From positions 6,933,759 through 6,997,758 of the forward strand of contig OZ038326.1 of the NCBI GenBank assembly GCA_964035795.1: a DNA stretch of 64,000 bases, given 5' to 3'. The DNA is from Pterobdella sp. o SKG-2022. Lineage: Eukaryota; Annelida; Clitellata; Hirudinida; Piscicolidae. The position numbers were made by a program, and so were the translations under genes. Positions 24,408 through 37,900 of the stretch are shown in pieces. Each line of letters begins with the position of its first letter. The stretch's first letter is position 1. The notes under the pieces are model-generated. The model did not search any database and was not told the origin of the DNA. It saw nothing but the letters and a program-made list of their open reading frames with translations.

Positions 24408-27400
24408 CCATTGAAAAATCTTGGAATGGAGGTGCTACTATACAATGACTTGTTTCAAAACTACAACAGAGATCTCCGACCCATCCCTCAACCCCTCTCC
24501 AACCACATCAACTCCAGTTATTATGCAAAAACTCCCACCAATGTTTTCGTCTCTTTCGTTCTTTTCACCATTGTTGAAATTGTGAGTTTGGGAGTTTTAA
24601 CAAAAGTTTTAACAGAGTAGTGGCTTGTTCATGGTGGATTTTTCTTTAATTTTTATAATAATCAATAGATCATAAGTGATGTTACTTGGTACTATTAGTT
24701 TTGGGTAAAGAAAGTCTTGAGACATAAAAATATTTTATCGAAACAAAATATGATGTTTTCATTTGCATTGGTGGCAGGCCGCATAACTTTCATTGAAGCT
24801 CTTTAGTTTTTTACACTACCAACAAAAAAACATAAAAACGAATGTAAACTTCATGATGATATAGTTTTCGTTTATTTAAATGCTACGAAATGAAAAGAAG
24901 TTTTTATGAAAAATTGAAATGAACTGGGAAACACACTATTTTTTGTACTTGCTAAATGGCGTTTAAGCTTCTTTTTTTATTCAATTATTCCAATGATTAT
25001 ATTCACATCAAATCCAATAAAAATGACCCGTTTTTGTTTTTCAAGTTAATCATTTTTCAAAAAAAAATAGAACTTAATTTCAATAATTACACAAAATAAA
25101 TTTTATTATATTTCTAAAAATGCAGAAAAAGCTTTCCTCACAAACAATTGAGAATATTTGAGGTGCTTTGACTTTCTATTAATTGGTTTCCCAAAAACTC
25201 CACAAAGACTTTTTGTTTCCTTATCAAGTGAATCTGAGCATGCAGTTTGTTAACTACTTTTTTCTTCTATTATGTTGACAAAGCATTTTGACCAGTTGAA
25301 AATTTGAGATATTTTTTTATTTTTGACAGCCTGGTTATGAAGAGTTTGCGAAGTTGTTGGGTCATCATGAAAAGCACAGATAAGTCATTTTTGATGACTT
25401 CACCCACATTTTACAATCTCAAAATCTGATCAGTGCCGTCGACAACAACTTTCATATTTTTAAGTGTTTGACTTCAAATTGCTTTGCGACAATCATTGAA
25501 ACTTGGACTTGTAAGCATGCTGGGTAACAACAGCATCTTTGTTTTGAAGAAACCCATGATATTATTTCTGTTATTGTAAAGTTTAAATTCACGAAAACTT
25601 GTCAGTTTTTTTATCGTTTACTCAATCGCCCATCAGCCTTCTAACCCTAGTTTCATCTGCAAACTTTTCTTTCTGTTCGATATTCCAGTTTTTGAAGAAA
25701 ATTTTTGTTGACGTAGTTTCTGTATGGATCAATAAGAATTGAAATGCATCAGATCTCTTCACGAGCATAATGGCAATGCTGATAGCTGTTTTATTGAGTC
25801 ATATGGTAGACTACCTTCTGTGTTTCTACATTTGAAACCGTTCAAACAATTATGATTATTTTTTTATTCTCATTCAATGAGTTTTTATGTACAATAATGT
25901 GCTTTTTCGTTTTGTAGTTGAAACAATAATCATGGTTGTTTAAAGGTTGCAAGTTTAACTTTTCTTCTTGCATCCGTGAGAGCATAGGTTATTAACATAT
26001 ATAAATTCTTTGCCTATTTGGAATATATTAAAAAACATTGGAACATCTTCTAGTTGAGTTGTACGTTTTTTTCAAGTGAGCTACAATCCATTCAAAAAGT
26101 CACAGCAACCTTTGAGGATGTTTGATTGCTAAGCGCATATTGCATCATCTAAATTGAAGATTTTTCTGTTTGAAAATACCATAAGTCTTTATTCAGAAAT
26201 CATTAATAATTATCTTTCAGTGTCATATCTTTAGTTTTTTTAGAGAAATTAGTAGAGAATAAGAGCTTTATGAAGTTATTATTAACATGTTCAAATGCAA
26301 CTTAATTGAGATTCTGATTTAGGAAACCTCGGGCATTACAGATTCTAATTATGATGGATCGCTCTGTGAGATTTTTGTTTAATTTCAAGGTTAACTGTTT
26401 TTGTTCAAACATTTGTTACTTCAAAAAGTATTTATCATGGTGAAGTACAACAGCCTGAATCTAAAAGTAAGGACAACAAACAGAAAAAAAAGTATTTATT
26501 AAACTACATTATCAAGTCATTTGATAATGTAAGCTACCCTTACGAAAAGCGTCGAGTCATTTAATAAATACTTTGTGTTTGTTGTCCTTACTTTTATTCA
26601 TCATGGGTGTTGAAATCTGGGTACGTGGGTCCAAGTCATTGTATAAGTGTTGTGTGGAGATTAGCAATTTTTAGCGTTTCAACGTTATAATTTTTTTTCA
26701 TTTCTGATTTGTTCATAGTATCGAATAAGCTTAAAATGAAAATGGTAATCTTTTTTTGACTTACATGTCTGTCAACTATTTCGTACTTTCGTGAATCTTG
26801 AAGATTTATATTTTGACACGGCTTACCTTAAAACTAGTTTTGAAAAATTGGAATGACTGGAATAATTTAAAAACTGAGAAATCTAATAATTATTATTTTT
26901 TTGTATAAAAAGTTAATTTGAGTTGAACTACTGCTATAAACCCAAAAAGAATTAACATTTTGACGCAAGCTGTATACTTGTTCTATTGTATACTTTTATT
27001 CAAATGTTGTCCACCAGGACGAGAAATCTCAGATGATGACAACAAAAGGAGCATTTGTGTTGGTGAGTTCAATAAAGAACTACGAAAAATAAAAATTATA
27101 TAAAAACATATAATCAATAAAAAAACAATGACAAACAAACAAAAGTTATATGTATTATCCGACATACACAACAAAAATAACTAACACACGATAAACCACC
27201 CATGGTAAAGGAGTGGTTGGACAGCAGGTTATCATGGGACGAAGAGAAGTACAACACCTCAAACATAGTTGTCTCTGCAGACGCCATATGGAGACCTGAC
27301 ATCACTGTCAGATACAGGTACATAAGTTTATTTGCGACATAAATGGAACGTTTCTCTACTTTCGTTAGGCTCTTTGAACGTTGTGGATTTTAAATGATGT

Positions 27401-30400
27401 AGATTAGTACATGACATTCCGTCTAAACATCTATGATATGACATATAAATATTATCTCTGATATAAAACATATATGATAGTTCAAGTTATATCAAAACAT
27501 GTGCCTCAGCACACAGACCTTGTTTGACGAAGTGAAAAGCACAAGTTCACACCAGGTGACCATCAGTAACCAGGGAAGGGTCAACTTTGAACTCTTAGGT
27601 CTGCCTTTTTCAAAACATCATGAAATTTTGTGAACTGCTAAGGTGTCGTTGTAGGGTGACTTGCACGTCTCAATGGCCTTATAAAAAACTTGTGAAAGTT
27701 TTTCTTCTGTTATTGTCACCCATGCGTGGCTGTTCAAAGAATAGAAGCCAGACTGAATGTATTTTCTTGCCCTCCAGGTTGAAAGTTCAGCACAGGGCTA
27801 ACAACCTTGTTCTAGAAAAAGATGAACTTACAGAAACAGCAACAAGAAAATATTTCACTCAATGGTGCTAGCATCTTTTAGCCACTTTTTGGAAGAATTA
27901 CAGAACAGACAAATTTAGCGATTGTATGAAGCAAAAAAAGATTTGCAACAGTTAAAAAAAATCTATTTACTTTGGTTTCACAAATATTTATTAAAACGAT
28001 CCTTCAGCAATTATCAGATGCAGTGGACAAACCTCTAAGAAAAGAACAGACTAGGTTCCGCAAAGGAAGTGGATGCAAAAAACAGATCTGTACTCTGCGC
28101 AACATCATTGAGCAGTGTTAGAAATGGCAAAAAGAATTTTCCATGAGTTATCAATTTTGTAAAAGTCTTTGACAGTTTTCATAGATAGAGTCGGTGGCTG
28201 ATTCTGAGATCATATGGAATTCTCCAACACTTTGTGCACTTAATTCAAACTTTTTACAGTAACTTCAGTTTCAGTGTTGGAGTTAAAAACATATTTTTTT
28301 GGAGCCAAAACAGGAGTAAGACAGAGTTTTGTGATTTCAGCATTTCATTCAACCTCACCATTGAGTAGGGAGTACTACAGAAGCTGAAACTAAAGGAATC
28401 AAGTAGACTCTTTTCATCTAAAATGACCTTGATTTTGCAGATAATCCATACACATCGTCGCATTCAAAAAAATGAATAAACTATGATTCATAGATAAGAG
28501 GGTGAAACTTAAGGCACGCCATAAGAAAACTGAATTTCTCACCATCAACATGTCACACCAATCCTAGTGCAGCTTGACAAACAGGGTCTTAGTTCTACTG
28601 AGAAGTTAACAAATTGAAAACCTTTTGAGTATGAATAGTAGTGCTGAAAATGACATTGAACATAAGTTCGACAAAGCGAGAAACGCTTTTAGAAGCATAA
28701 AAACTGTATGAAAGTTTTTTCAGTATACCATCAAAACCAAGATCAATCTGTGCAAAACTTGCATTCTGACTGTGCTTTTGTGTGAATTAGTGTTTGAGAG
28801 GGAGAAAGCAAGATATCAATAACTTTTCATACCTGAATCTCACGGATCCTTTTCAAAATTTTCTGGTTCAATACCATCTCGAACAATTATTTTTATTCCC
28901 ATTGACACCAAGAAGGCATTCTCATAAAATGTCTTTGATGATGGGTTGGTCATGTTTCGAAAAGAAAAAAATATTCCATAGTTAGAACAGCTCTTCATTA
29001 GACACCAAAAGGAAAAAAAAGCATCACCGTCAAAAACGAAATGTTGTCGAACAGTGTAAGTACAGCTTAAAAAAATTTAGTTTAACTGGAACACCATCAT
29101 CAAACTGACCCAAAACAGGAATTCATGAAAATTTTCTGCTGCTGTTTTATGCGTCAAAAGGCTTCATAAAGAACAAAAAATTATTTTCAATACTCATTAA
29201 CTGAAAAAACATTTTTACTTTGTTGAAACTAATATATGATTAAATACTGGCTTAAAACTTTAACATAGTTACAAAACGTTGTATAATGACCCTTGCAGGA
29301 ATGGTTCGGTCTTACTGCAGACTTGACCACACTTATTTTCCCTTTGATGTCCAGGTCTGCTACATTCTGGTAGAAAGCTGGTCTTACACTATCAACACTG
29401 TATCTTCGTCCTTCCATCCAATATAAATTTTTTTAAATTTTTACTAAAAATAATTTTACAGCAAGTAATATTTTCATGATGGAAATGTTTATAATAAAAA
29501 TAAATAACAAACCTGTACTGAAATAAGTTGGTGTTGAACCGAGGCTACAATGACATCATCATCGACTACGTCACCCCAGATGAAATGTGGGTCATCACCA
29601 ACACTTCGGTTATCATAGTTCACTTCTGTTTCAATTTTTGTTTTGCAGTAAGGTGCATTAGGTGCAAGAGGCAATTTTGACGGCCCAAATGAATAAGTTG
29701 AGAACTTTTAAACCTTGTCTAAATTATGGAGTTTTGAGGTTCAGATTCCAATTTAAGTAATACTTTAACTTTCAAGCTTTATAAAATAAAAATTCATTGT
29801 TATATGAAAGAATAAATTTTAATATAACATTCACAGATTCTCGAAGATACCGAAGTGTTTGACGTGAATGATGAGTATTCCTTAGTGTCCTTTGAAATTT
29901 TCCTCAAACGAGTAGAATCCTTTTTCAAAATCTTTTCAATATTTTATCAAGAACAACGATGAAACATGATAAAAAGATTTTTATATGAAACTATAAATAG
30001 CATGATGTGGTAATTTTAGGATCCTCTTTTCTACGCCACGACAACCGTGTACCCTTGTGTGCTGTTGTCTGTGATCGTTCTCATTGGATTCCTAGTACCA
30101 TCAGTTTCGTCTAAAAAGATTTCTTTTAGTATCTTAGTGATTCTCGCTTTTACACTCTTTTTGGCAAACATGTCCAAGTTTTTGCCACACACCTCCGATT
30201 ACATTCCTTACTTAAGTGAGATTTTTAGAAGTATTTTGAATAATTTTTAAAATAGTTTGGTAACAGTTTTTTTTTTACGACCAGCTATTTACGTGACATT
30301 TGTGATGTTTATGTCAACCATCTCCCTTCTCACTTCCATCATCGTCTTGAGCATCCACCACCAAAATAACTCTTCTCCACCCCCCATGTGGCTCCAAAAA

Positions 30401-31196
30401 CTTGTGCTGCATTATATGGGCAGAATATTTTCAGTCAGCCATAAAACCACGTGGCATGTGTATCATAATATCAAGTCGAACCTTTTCGAGAAAGCTTTTG
30501 TGAAACAGCAAAATATGAATAATGAAGAGAACAATGAAGAATTGAATAAAGCTTGTCCATCAAAGTTTGCTGGTATTTCGATTATTCCTAGCAAGCCTCC
30601 ATTAAGAAAGATGAAGTCTAGAGCTGAGTTGAAAACAGGAGAAAGCATCAAAAAAGTAGGACTTTTTGATATCGTCTCGCAATATGTCTTGACGCAAAAA
30701 TACAAAGAAGATACAAATAACTCTGTAAAAGACGTAGAAGAGAACCATAGGGTTGATGAAAAAGTAAACAAACAGATAATTCCTTTAAAAAGATTGTCAA
30801 ATAAAAAAGAAAAAAAATCGATTAAAAACGAACTGAATGAAAATGAAGAAGAACAGAAACTGACAATCGCAGAGTTGCAAGCGATGTTGATGGAGGCAGA
30901 GAAGTTCGAAAGCCAATCGAGCAGAGTCATCAACCAACTTCTATGGTACAAGGTCTGTCAAGCTTCATTTTTTTCATATTTTCTCCATGACTCAAATTAA
31001 TTTTTAAAAAAAATGTTAATTAGAGTAAATTAAAGACTTATAGAGAATTTTGCAGGTGGGTGATGTATTCAACAACTTTTTAGCCGTGATCTTCGTCTTG
31101 GTCACTGTGTTGGGCGCCACTCTCATGCTTTATATCTTGCCCGATGCTGGTCCAGACAGAGCAACTGCAATCTATAGGCTGAAAAATGAACAATGA
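24408..31196 (+). CDS. Nicotinic acetylcholine receptor-like Cys-loop channel subunit
   Basis: Subunit of a pentameric ligand-gated channel. Exons: 24408-24581, 27018-27062, 27211-27317, 27510-27598, 29299-29399, 29528-29608, 29837-29911, 30020-30215, 30285-30952, 31056-31196; all phases match, giving 558 codons plus stop. The N-terminal helix is LYNDLFQNYNRDLRPIPQ. Next come DEKSQMMTTKGAFVL and WLDSRLSWDEEKY, then loop A IWRPDI. The Cys-loop YCRLDHTYFPFDVQVC has exactly 13 residues between its cysteines. Loop B is SWSYTINT. Loop C has no vicinal Cys pair, so this is a non-alpha type. M1 contains PCVLLSVIVLIGFLVP, M2 is KKISFSILVILAFTLFLANM, and M3 and a 150-residue charged cytoplasmic loop lie in 30285-30952. 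M4 is FLAVIFVLVTVLGATLM. M2 carries Lys where cation channels carry Glu at -1' and 20'. No signal-peptide exon was found. Confidence 0.9.
26463..26595. repeat. Palindromic short element with hammerhead-like core
   Basis: A roughly 133-bp element in a receptor intron has inverted ends. The left end (aaaagtaaggacaacaaaca) is mirrored at the right end (26576-26595), and both ends include 'agtatttattaaa' or its complement. Inside on the plus strand are TTGATAAT, a 5-bp hairpin GTAAG..CTTAC, then GAAAAGCGTC. This is the same core as the dispersed family described at 45831-45982. The stem I partner is found on the other arm, so this copy looks rearranged. Confidence 0.7.
27950..29050 (+). mobile_element. 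Decayed LINE reverse transcriptase inside a receptor intron
   Basis: Plus-strand frames give SDAVDKPLRKEQTRFRKGSG, then KKQICTLRNIIEQC and a degenerate continuation with stops. This is the fingers/palm entry of a common animal LINE family ('LR.EQaGFR.grsc.dqi.tLR.iieqs'). Downstream to about 29000 scattered RT-like phrases continue. The copy lies in the intron 27599-29298, same strand as the gene. The intron flanks still splice in phase, so the insertion did not break the receptor model. Confidence 0.7.
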
Positions 31197-34100
31197 AAAC
31201 ATAAAATTCATTGTTTTTTTGATTTATTTTTCCAAAATGTTTTGAAAGACAATCAGAAATAATATTATAGAGAAAAATTAATTTCAGATATTTAAATGAT
31301 GAAATTATGAAATTAATTTTTCAATAGCTGAACATTGTTATTATCAAAGCTCTGAGCTTTTTTAGGTATTTTCACTTACATAAGCCGGCAAAAGATTGCC
31401 AAATGGTGGCTAGGCGGCCCAGATTACTGTTTTTGAGCGTATCGCCAAGTAATTTTAGAACACCCGCATAGTTTATTTCATTTAATTAATTTTATTTAAA
31501 TTTTTGCTTATGGTCAGAATCTCAATGCATTAATGATCTGGTTTATTTGTGTTAACATGTTACTTTTTTGGTCTACATCACTGAGCAAAAAAATAGATCG
31601 AAGTCTACATATATATGTGAATTATAAAAACAATAATATTTAAACATTTTATGTTGATATATAGCATATCGAAAAGTTCTGTTTCAATAAAGAATTCAAA
31701 TATTATCACGTTTTTAGGATTTACGATTCGGAGGCTAATTATTCACAATGCTACGCATATATGTTAGTGAAAATGGCCAGTTTTATCGTGGATCACTTGA
31801 GTCTGAAGATGGACTTCATTGGTCTGCATACATTGAACTTGCAAAAGATAACCTCCCTCTAATGAATTTTTTTTTTAAATTTATTGAGTTGCTCAGCAAT
31901 TTTTGTTGAAATCATGAACCAAAACGCACGAAATCTTTGTAGTCTGCTTTTTTTGAACAATCAATAAATCATTAACACTCTTAGGTCTAATTTAATGAGT
32001 GTATCGCATCTTTTTCATTTTAATTTTAGCAAGGTAAATAAACGCGAAGTATTTATTCAAAAAATAACATTTTAGTTTTTTGAATATTATTCAAAAAAGT
32101 CACGAAACTCTTCGTAAGGCTAGCTTTCGTAATCAAGTGATAATATTATTTTATTTTACTTGGTAGCTCCAAATAAAGTTTGATTTAAGACGTTGAAAAA
32201 AATTTCTTTCGAAAGGTTTTAAATTTTCAAAGTGTGTTTTTTTTCTTTGGTAGTGATACCAAAAGCTTGGTATTTTTATAACAGATGGATTCAAAGTCGT
32301 TCATGCACAGGCTACTGAATCTTAGGATGACGCTGATATTTTTGGAAATAATTTTTTTGAATAAATTTATTTTTTTTTGAATGAGCATGTCTTTAAAACA
32401 AAAAAACATGACAAAATTCAAATAGTTTATTCCAGCAGTAATTTAAAGTGTTTTTTTGGATGATTATAAACATCAACATACCACAATTGCAAAAATTATA
32501 AATTTTAATTATAAAAATTATGATTTCATACCAAAATTATAAAAAATAAAATTTGTATTATGAAACTAGTGAAAAAAGGCAAGTTTGAATAAAATGTGAA
32601 TAATGATAAATATGTTTCATAAAATTTTATTTTTTTTATATTATATCAGGGTTGCATGCTTCTGTAACGAGGGTCTGGATCATTGAAGCTACTAAATCAT
32701 TACTTTTAAAATAAACCGTGATTTGATTGAATATTTATGGAGCGTTAGCCCAAGCAACTCGAAATGCTTGGAGTTGAAGAGTTACCGCTACTACACTGGA
32801 GCACTTTGTCTTTTCGACGTCATTTAGTATCATCCGCCAAGCCAAATAACAACGATACCAGATGTCAGTTTGTCGATACCTGCTACTAAAGACTAGTGTT
32901 ATGCAGGCCATAACAGAAGTCGCTTTCAGCAACGAGCACTAATGTAGATTCAGTTAAACCTCAATGCTCAAAATATGAGAATTGCTTATTGGACATCTTT
33001 CAAGTTTTTTAAAGGTATTTGTGAAAGAAAAATTTTAAAATTTTTTTCTTTAGTTTTCTACAGAGTTGATCAATTTCAATCTCTGCTTACCCGCAATGCT
33101 TATCAACACTTTGATGAATAAAGAAAACCTACAATGAACCAGAACTTGAACAATAGCAGCAAAACTTCATACTTCTGTCAGCAATTTTTAGTTGGAATTT
33201 GCTTTAAAAATACGTTCATTGCAGTAAAATTAAATGCTTTTTTGAAATATAATTAAATTAATTTTGACATTAATGGAAAAAATATTTCAAGATTCAGTTT
33301 TCAATCTGCGATTAGAAATTATTTTCTTATTATCTTTTAGTATTTTTTATCTCTCTCAAAAAATTACTTTCAACTATAGAGACGGCAATTCAAACGAAGA
33401 AGCGAGTGACTATAAAACTTGCTTTTTTCAAATTTTAACTTATCTATTTGTTTGTAATATAGTTATAGTTTTGAAAATGAGTTTTATACGAATATGAGTT
33501 TGGCAGGAGCGGCAAAACCACATTACCACATGCCGTTTAAAGCTCTCAAGAGGAATGCTCCCGTGAAGAAAAATAATTAAAAATGATTTAATAATAATCT
33601 CACTAAGCCAAAAATAAATGTATTGAATAATCACAAAGCTTTGTTTTTAAACAGTATAAATTAATTTCCGGAGGTGTTGTTCGATCGTTCTTCTCACAAC
33701 TTTTCTTCTGCTTTTTTCAAAATTCAATTATTAAAGATTAAAATTTTAAAAACAAAAACAATAAACATTGAACGTTTTCAGTTAAAAAAAACTTCATATA
33801 AAAAATAGCTTCAAAATCCTTACAACCTCCGTTTTATGAACATTTATTTTTTAATAGAGGAAATTTTGTTTTAGTTTTTATTTATAGGGCAAAGATCGAC
33901 AACTGGCTGCTCTCGGGTTCATGAAGACTTAGTTTGAAGAACCTCGTTTGTCCTCTTAAAAAGAAGATACATATAGAATTTTTCAAGTCTCATAGTATAT
34001 ATTTCTGAAAATCTTTGTGAAACTATAAATTGATTATAATCCTATTAGATCATTGGCAGTTTCAGCTCAGAATGACTTAGTCTTGGCTAAAAACCGTTTC

Positions 34101-34944
34101 TACCGCAATTTCTTTAAAATGAAAAAGTTCAAAAAAAATTTTTTCTATAAAAAAATGTAAAAATTAAGTTTTTTTTTAAATTTACACTACCATCAGTTTT
34201 TGCATGTTTTTGCCTCAAAAACCATGGCCATCTCTTATGGACAATCCTTTCATAGACCGGTACGCTGGAATCGACTCACAAAACATTGCAGATGCGGTTA
34301 ATTTTTTTTTTCAAAGAAAGAAAAATCTTAAAAATTAAAAAATTCATTAGTTAAGCTATGGGTGTGAGCTTCAGGACCTTGAATGCAGGACAACCTAGAA
34401 TGTTCAAACTCAAAATTTAATGTTTTTTTCTGGTTTTTCCGGTTTTATTTTGTTTCTTTTTTTTTGTGAGTAGTAAATAATTTAAAGCAATTTTTTTGAA
34501 AATAGCTTTTGAAAAGATATAAATGTGGCTTTATTCTAAAATTAAGAAAATTATTTATTCAGTTCTAAACAAAAGTTGAAAACTCATTAGAAACTTTTTT
34601 TTGTAAATAAAAACTACCGATTTTTTGAAAAATTTTTTTAAAAATATTTATACAAAACCTGTCAAAATTAAATTTTTTTAAACAGTTTGTATGAATGTCT
34701 AGTTTTTTTCAAAATAATTTTTAGTTTGAAAGTTTGTTTGTAAATTTGCAAAATTTTTTAAAATTCTAAATAATTTTCAAATTGTATTTTTGCAATATTA
34801 AATTTCTGCGCTTATGCCAAAAGCGGAATCGCTTGCATGTTTATTTTTCTGTAAGCATTCGATACAAATCCTATTTTAAAATTAATGTCTTTAGCGATTC
34901 TTTTAAGTTAGTTTTTAATTGAAAAAAAAAGTTGACTGGAGAAG
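31197..34944. other. Intergenic region between receptor and Suv4-20
   Basis: Very AT-rich. It contains one relic of the hammerhead-like family (32034-32150) and a short minus-strand open stretch at 32932-32735 (RYRQTDIWYRCYLAWRM) that I cannot place. No gene is supported. Confidence 0.4.
32034..32150 (-). repeat. Relic of the hammerhead-like palindromic family
   Basis: The plus strand starts with 'aaggtaaataaacgcgaagt' and 'atttatt', matching the end of the 45831 element. It then has 'gtcacgaaactcttcgtaag' and 'taatcaagtgata'. On the minus strand this gives TCAC, TTGATTA, a diverged hairpin, CTTACGAAGAG and TTTCGTGA. The stem I partners TCAC/GTGA are intact but the core and stem II have decayed. 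Confidence 0.55.
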
Positions 34945-37900
34945 ATGGCGATTAAAAAGTAAGTTTACATAAGTTTGATTGGTTTTCAAAATTTTATGAT
35001 CAATCTAGCATTCTTATTCAGGTTTAGTAGAATAATAGAATTTTTAGCACAACGTTTGTAAAATAATTTTATTCGGCTTTTCAGTCAGGTGCTTCGTAAC
35101 CAAAACTGCCTTGATTACACAGAGTTGATCGAAATTGATGACATCGCCACCACTCTCCTTGTCGACCCAGTCATCGGCTTCAGAACACACAAAATGAATC
35201 CTAAGTATCCATTTTTTAATATCTAAAATATGCATTTATTTCCCAAAACTCTTATCATAAGAAATAATTTCTGAAAAAAAAATCAAGTAGAAATTATAAA
35301 ATTCAAATATTTCAATTTCATAAAGCTACAAAGCAAATGACTTGAACAACAAAGTGTTGAAGCTAGTGATTGACAAGTTCCGCAGACACCAAGACCCTGA
35401 GAGAACTTATCTGAATCTCTTGTCGTGTTCCTTTCTGCAACCATATTTTGAATCTCGCATGTCAGCTCAATTGGAGCCACTTAAACAGCATGTCAGTTAG
35501 CAAGTATTCATATTTCTATTAATACTATACGAAAAGTTTATCCAAAATGTTGATGATGAGGGGTATGTGGTTGTTTATTGTAATTAAATTGACAATTATT
35601 CAACTCTTTATTTCAAATCTTTGAACGCATCACTCACACTTAAAAAAACCTTTATATATTGTGGTTGTTTTGTATGGAGTTTTTACATGTCTGAATTGTG
35701 GTTTTTAGTTTTGCCAAAGAATTTATAAGAAAATTATAATGTATAAATTAATAAAAATTCATTTTTAAAAATAATTTCATGAAAAAATAATTCATAACAG
35801 TTTGTAAATTTGACTAAAGATATTTTTATTTACTGTGAAATCTCCATCAAGCTTGATTTTGTAGTAACTTTTTTTAAAGACATCCATACACTTTTTTTTA
35901 GCTTATTTTCATATTGGTTGAAAACTCAAGTTTTATAATCTTTTAAGGGCAAAGTAGTCAAAATAAAACAGAATTCAGGACAAAGAAGTTGAAAAAAAAA
36001 AAACAGAATAAATATGTATTATTTCTTAATGTCACACAAAAGTGCATTCATATGATCTAAGTGCTTAAAAAATTTTTAAATTTATTTAATTAAAATGCGC
36101 TTAATTCAATAAAATTATATAAAATGCTGGTATTTTTTAATCATAGAGGAATACTTTCTACTTAAAAAACCCATGAACTCCTAAAAGTTGTTTCGATATC
36201 TGAGAATGTATGAGGAGGGCTCGGGCTTTGAGTTGCAGGCATGCACCAGATACTCCCTCGAGAAGAATGTTGGAGCCAAAGTCACTGTCACTCGCAAGTG
36301 GTCTGTTTTGTTAGATTTTTTTGTAAGGAGACTTGAACGCTAAGTTTTTATTATCAAGTATGAAGCTTTTCTTTAAGAATGTAACATTTTCAAGTATCAA
36401 AATCTCTTTACTTTGGCTTGAAAAAATCCTTACATTTTGTAGCATGCTTTTCAATAAAGAATTTTTAATATTTGACTGATGAAACTTCAAATGTTTTGTT
36501 GGTTGTACTGGTAATTAATATCAAACATGGTGAAAAAAAAATAATTTTAAATTTAATATTTGAAGGGAACAAACTTCAAAATTAGGTATGCCGGTATTTT
36601 TGTGAAATTTGACCCATCACTCACCTAAAGATACACCAGTTTTGAATTGCATGATTGCTGCATACCACCGCTTAGTTCAGATGGTAGAGTATTAGACTAA
36701 TTATCTAAAGTTACTGGGTTCGATACTGTGTGGGCAGACAATTAGCCTCTGTTCCACAGTGTGTTTTTACCACTTTTGTAGCAATCACTTTGATCTATAA
36801 GGAAAAGCGCTTCATGTATATCATATTACATTATATCACACCACTTCATAAGACAGCACCACCTCACAACTATCCTGCACTTGACCAGGTTTAAAGGAGA
36901 GAAGATCCCATATTTGGTTGGATGTTCTGCAGAGCTGACTGAGGAGGATGAAGAAATGTTGTTGACACCAGGACTCAATGACTTCAGCATAATGTTTTCA
37001 TGTCGCAAGAACTGTGCCCAGTTGTGGCTCGGACCTGCTGCTTACATCAACCACGACTGCAAACCGAACTGCAAGGTAGGTACGTGGCAAGCACTTTATG
37101 TGCCATTTTGAGGGCTTCCAATAATTATAAAAATGACTAAAATTTTGGGATAAGGTGTATTTAGCTAAAAGTATATTTTTGTTAAATTAATGTTTCAGTT
37201 CTTGTATATTGAAAAGAAACACTACAAAAAGTACCACAACATTGATAATTCATGCAAACATGAGCACAATTCTGATATTGTTGTTCAGTGGGCCAGCATC
37301 TGGTATGACTTGGTACTTGTGTTTCATGTGATCAGTGAGGGGACAGGATAGGTTGTTGCATCCTTCAAAAGGTGACATCAAGAATGCCAGAGTGGTGCAC
37401 TCACACAAGACTGTATAGGTGTTGTGAGATTTTAGATCATTTTGAGGTCTCAATGCTATTTTCACTGAGTCATCTGGTTATAGAGGTGGTTTTAGGTAAG
37501 GGAATGAGAAGAAAAATAATCAAAAATCATAATAATTATGTTATTATTATGGGTCATATTTTATCACCCATGCAGTTTGTGTCGAACAGGCATGAGCAAG
37601 CATATGTGCAAGTGCTGAGTGACATTGAGGTGGGAGGTGAGGTGACATGCTATTATGGCTCTGACTTCTTCGGGGAGAACAATGCCTTGTGCGAGTGTCT
37701 CACATGTGAAAGGTGGGTAAGAAGGATTGGAGGAGGGGGGGGAGGATTAGTGGGATGTGGGAAGGTTGTGACATGGTTGGATGGGTTGCATCTCTGACAA
37801 CATACCATGAGGGAGATGTTCATTTGAAAGTTTAAAATTTATTCATATTGGAAGGGCGTTGCCACAATTCAGTCATAAAACCTACCCTTGGTAAAAAAAA

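Noticed and set aside
30463..30951. 162-codon open stretch on the minus strand
   Set aside because: Shadow of the receptor's cytoplasmic loop exon; Ser/Phe-rich composition mirrors the Lys/Glu-rich sense strand.
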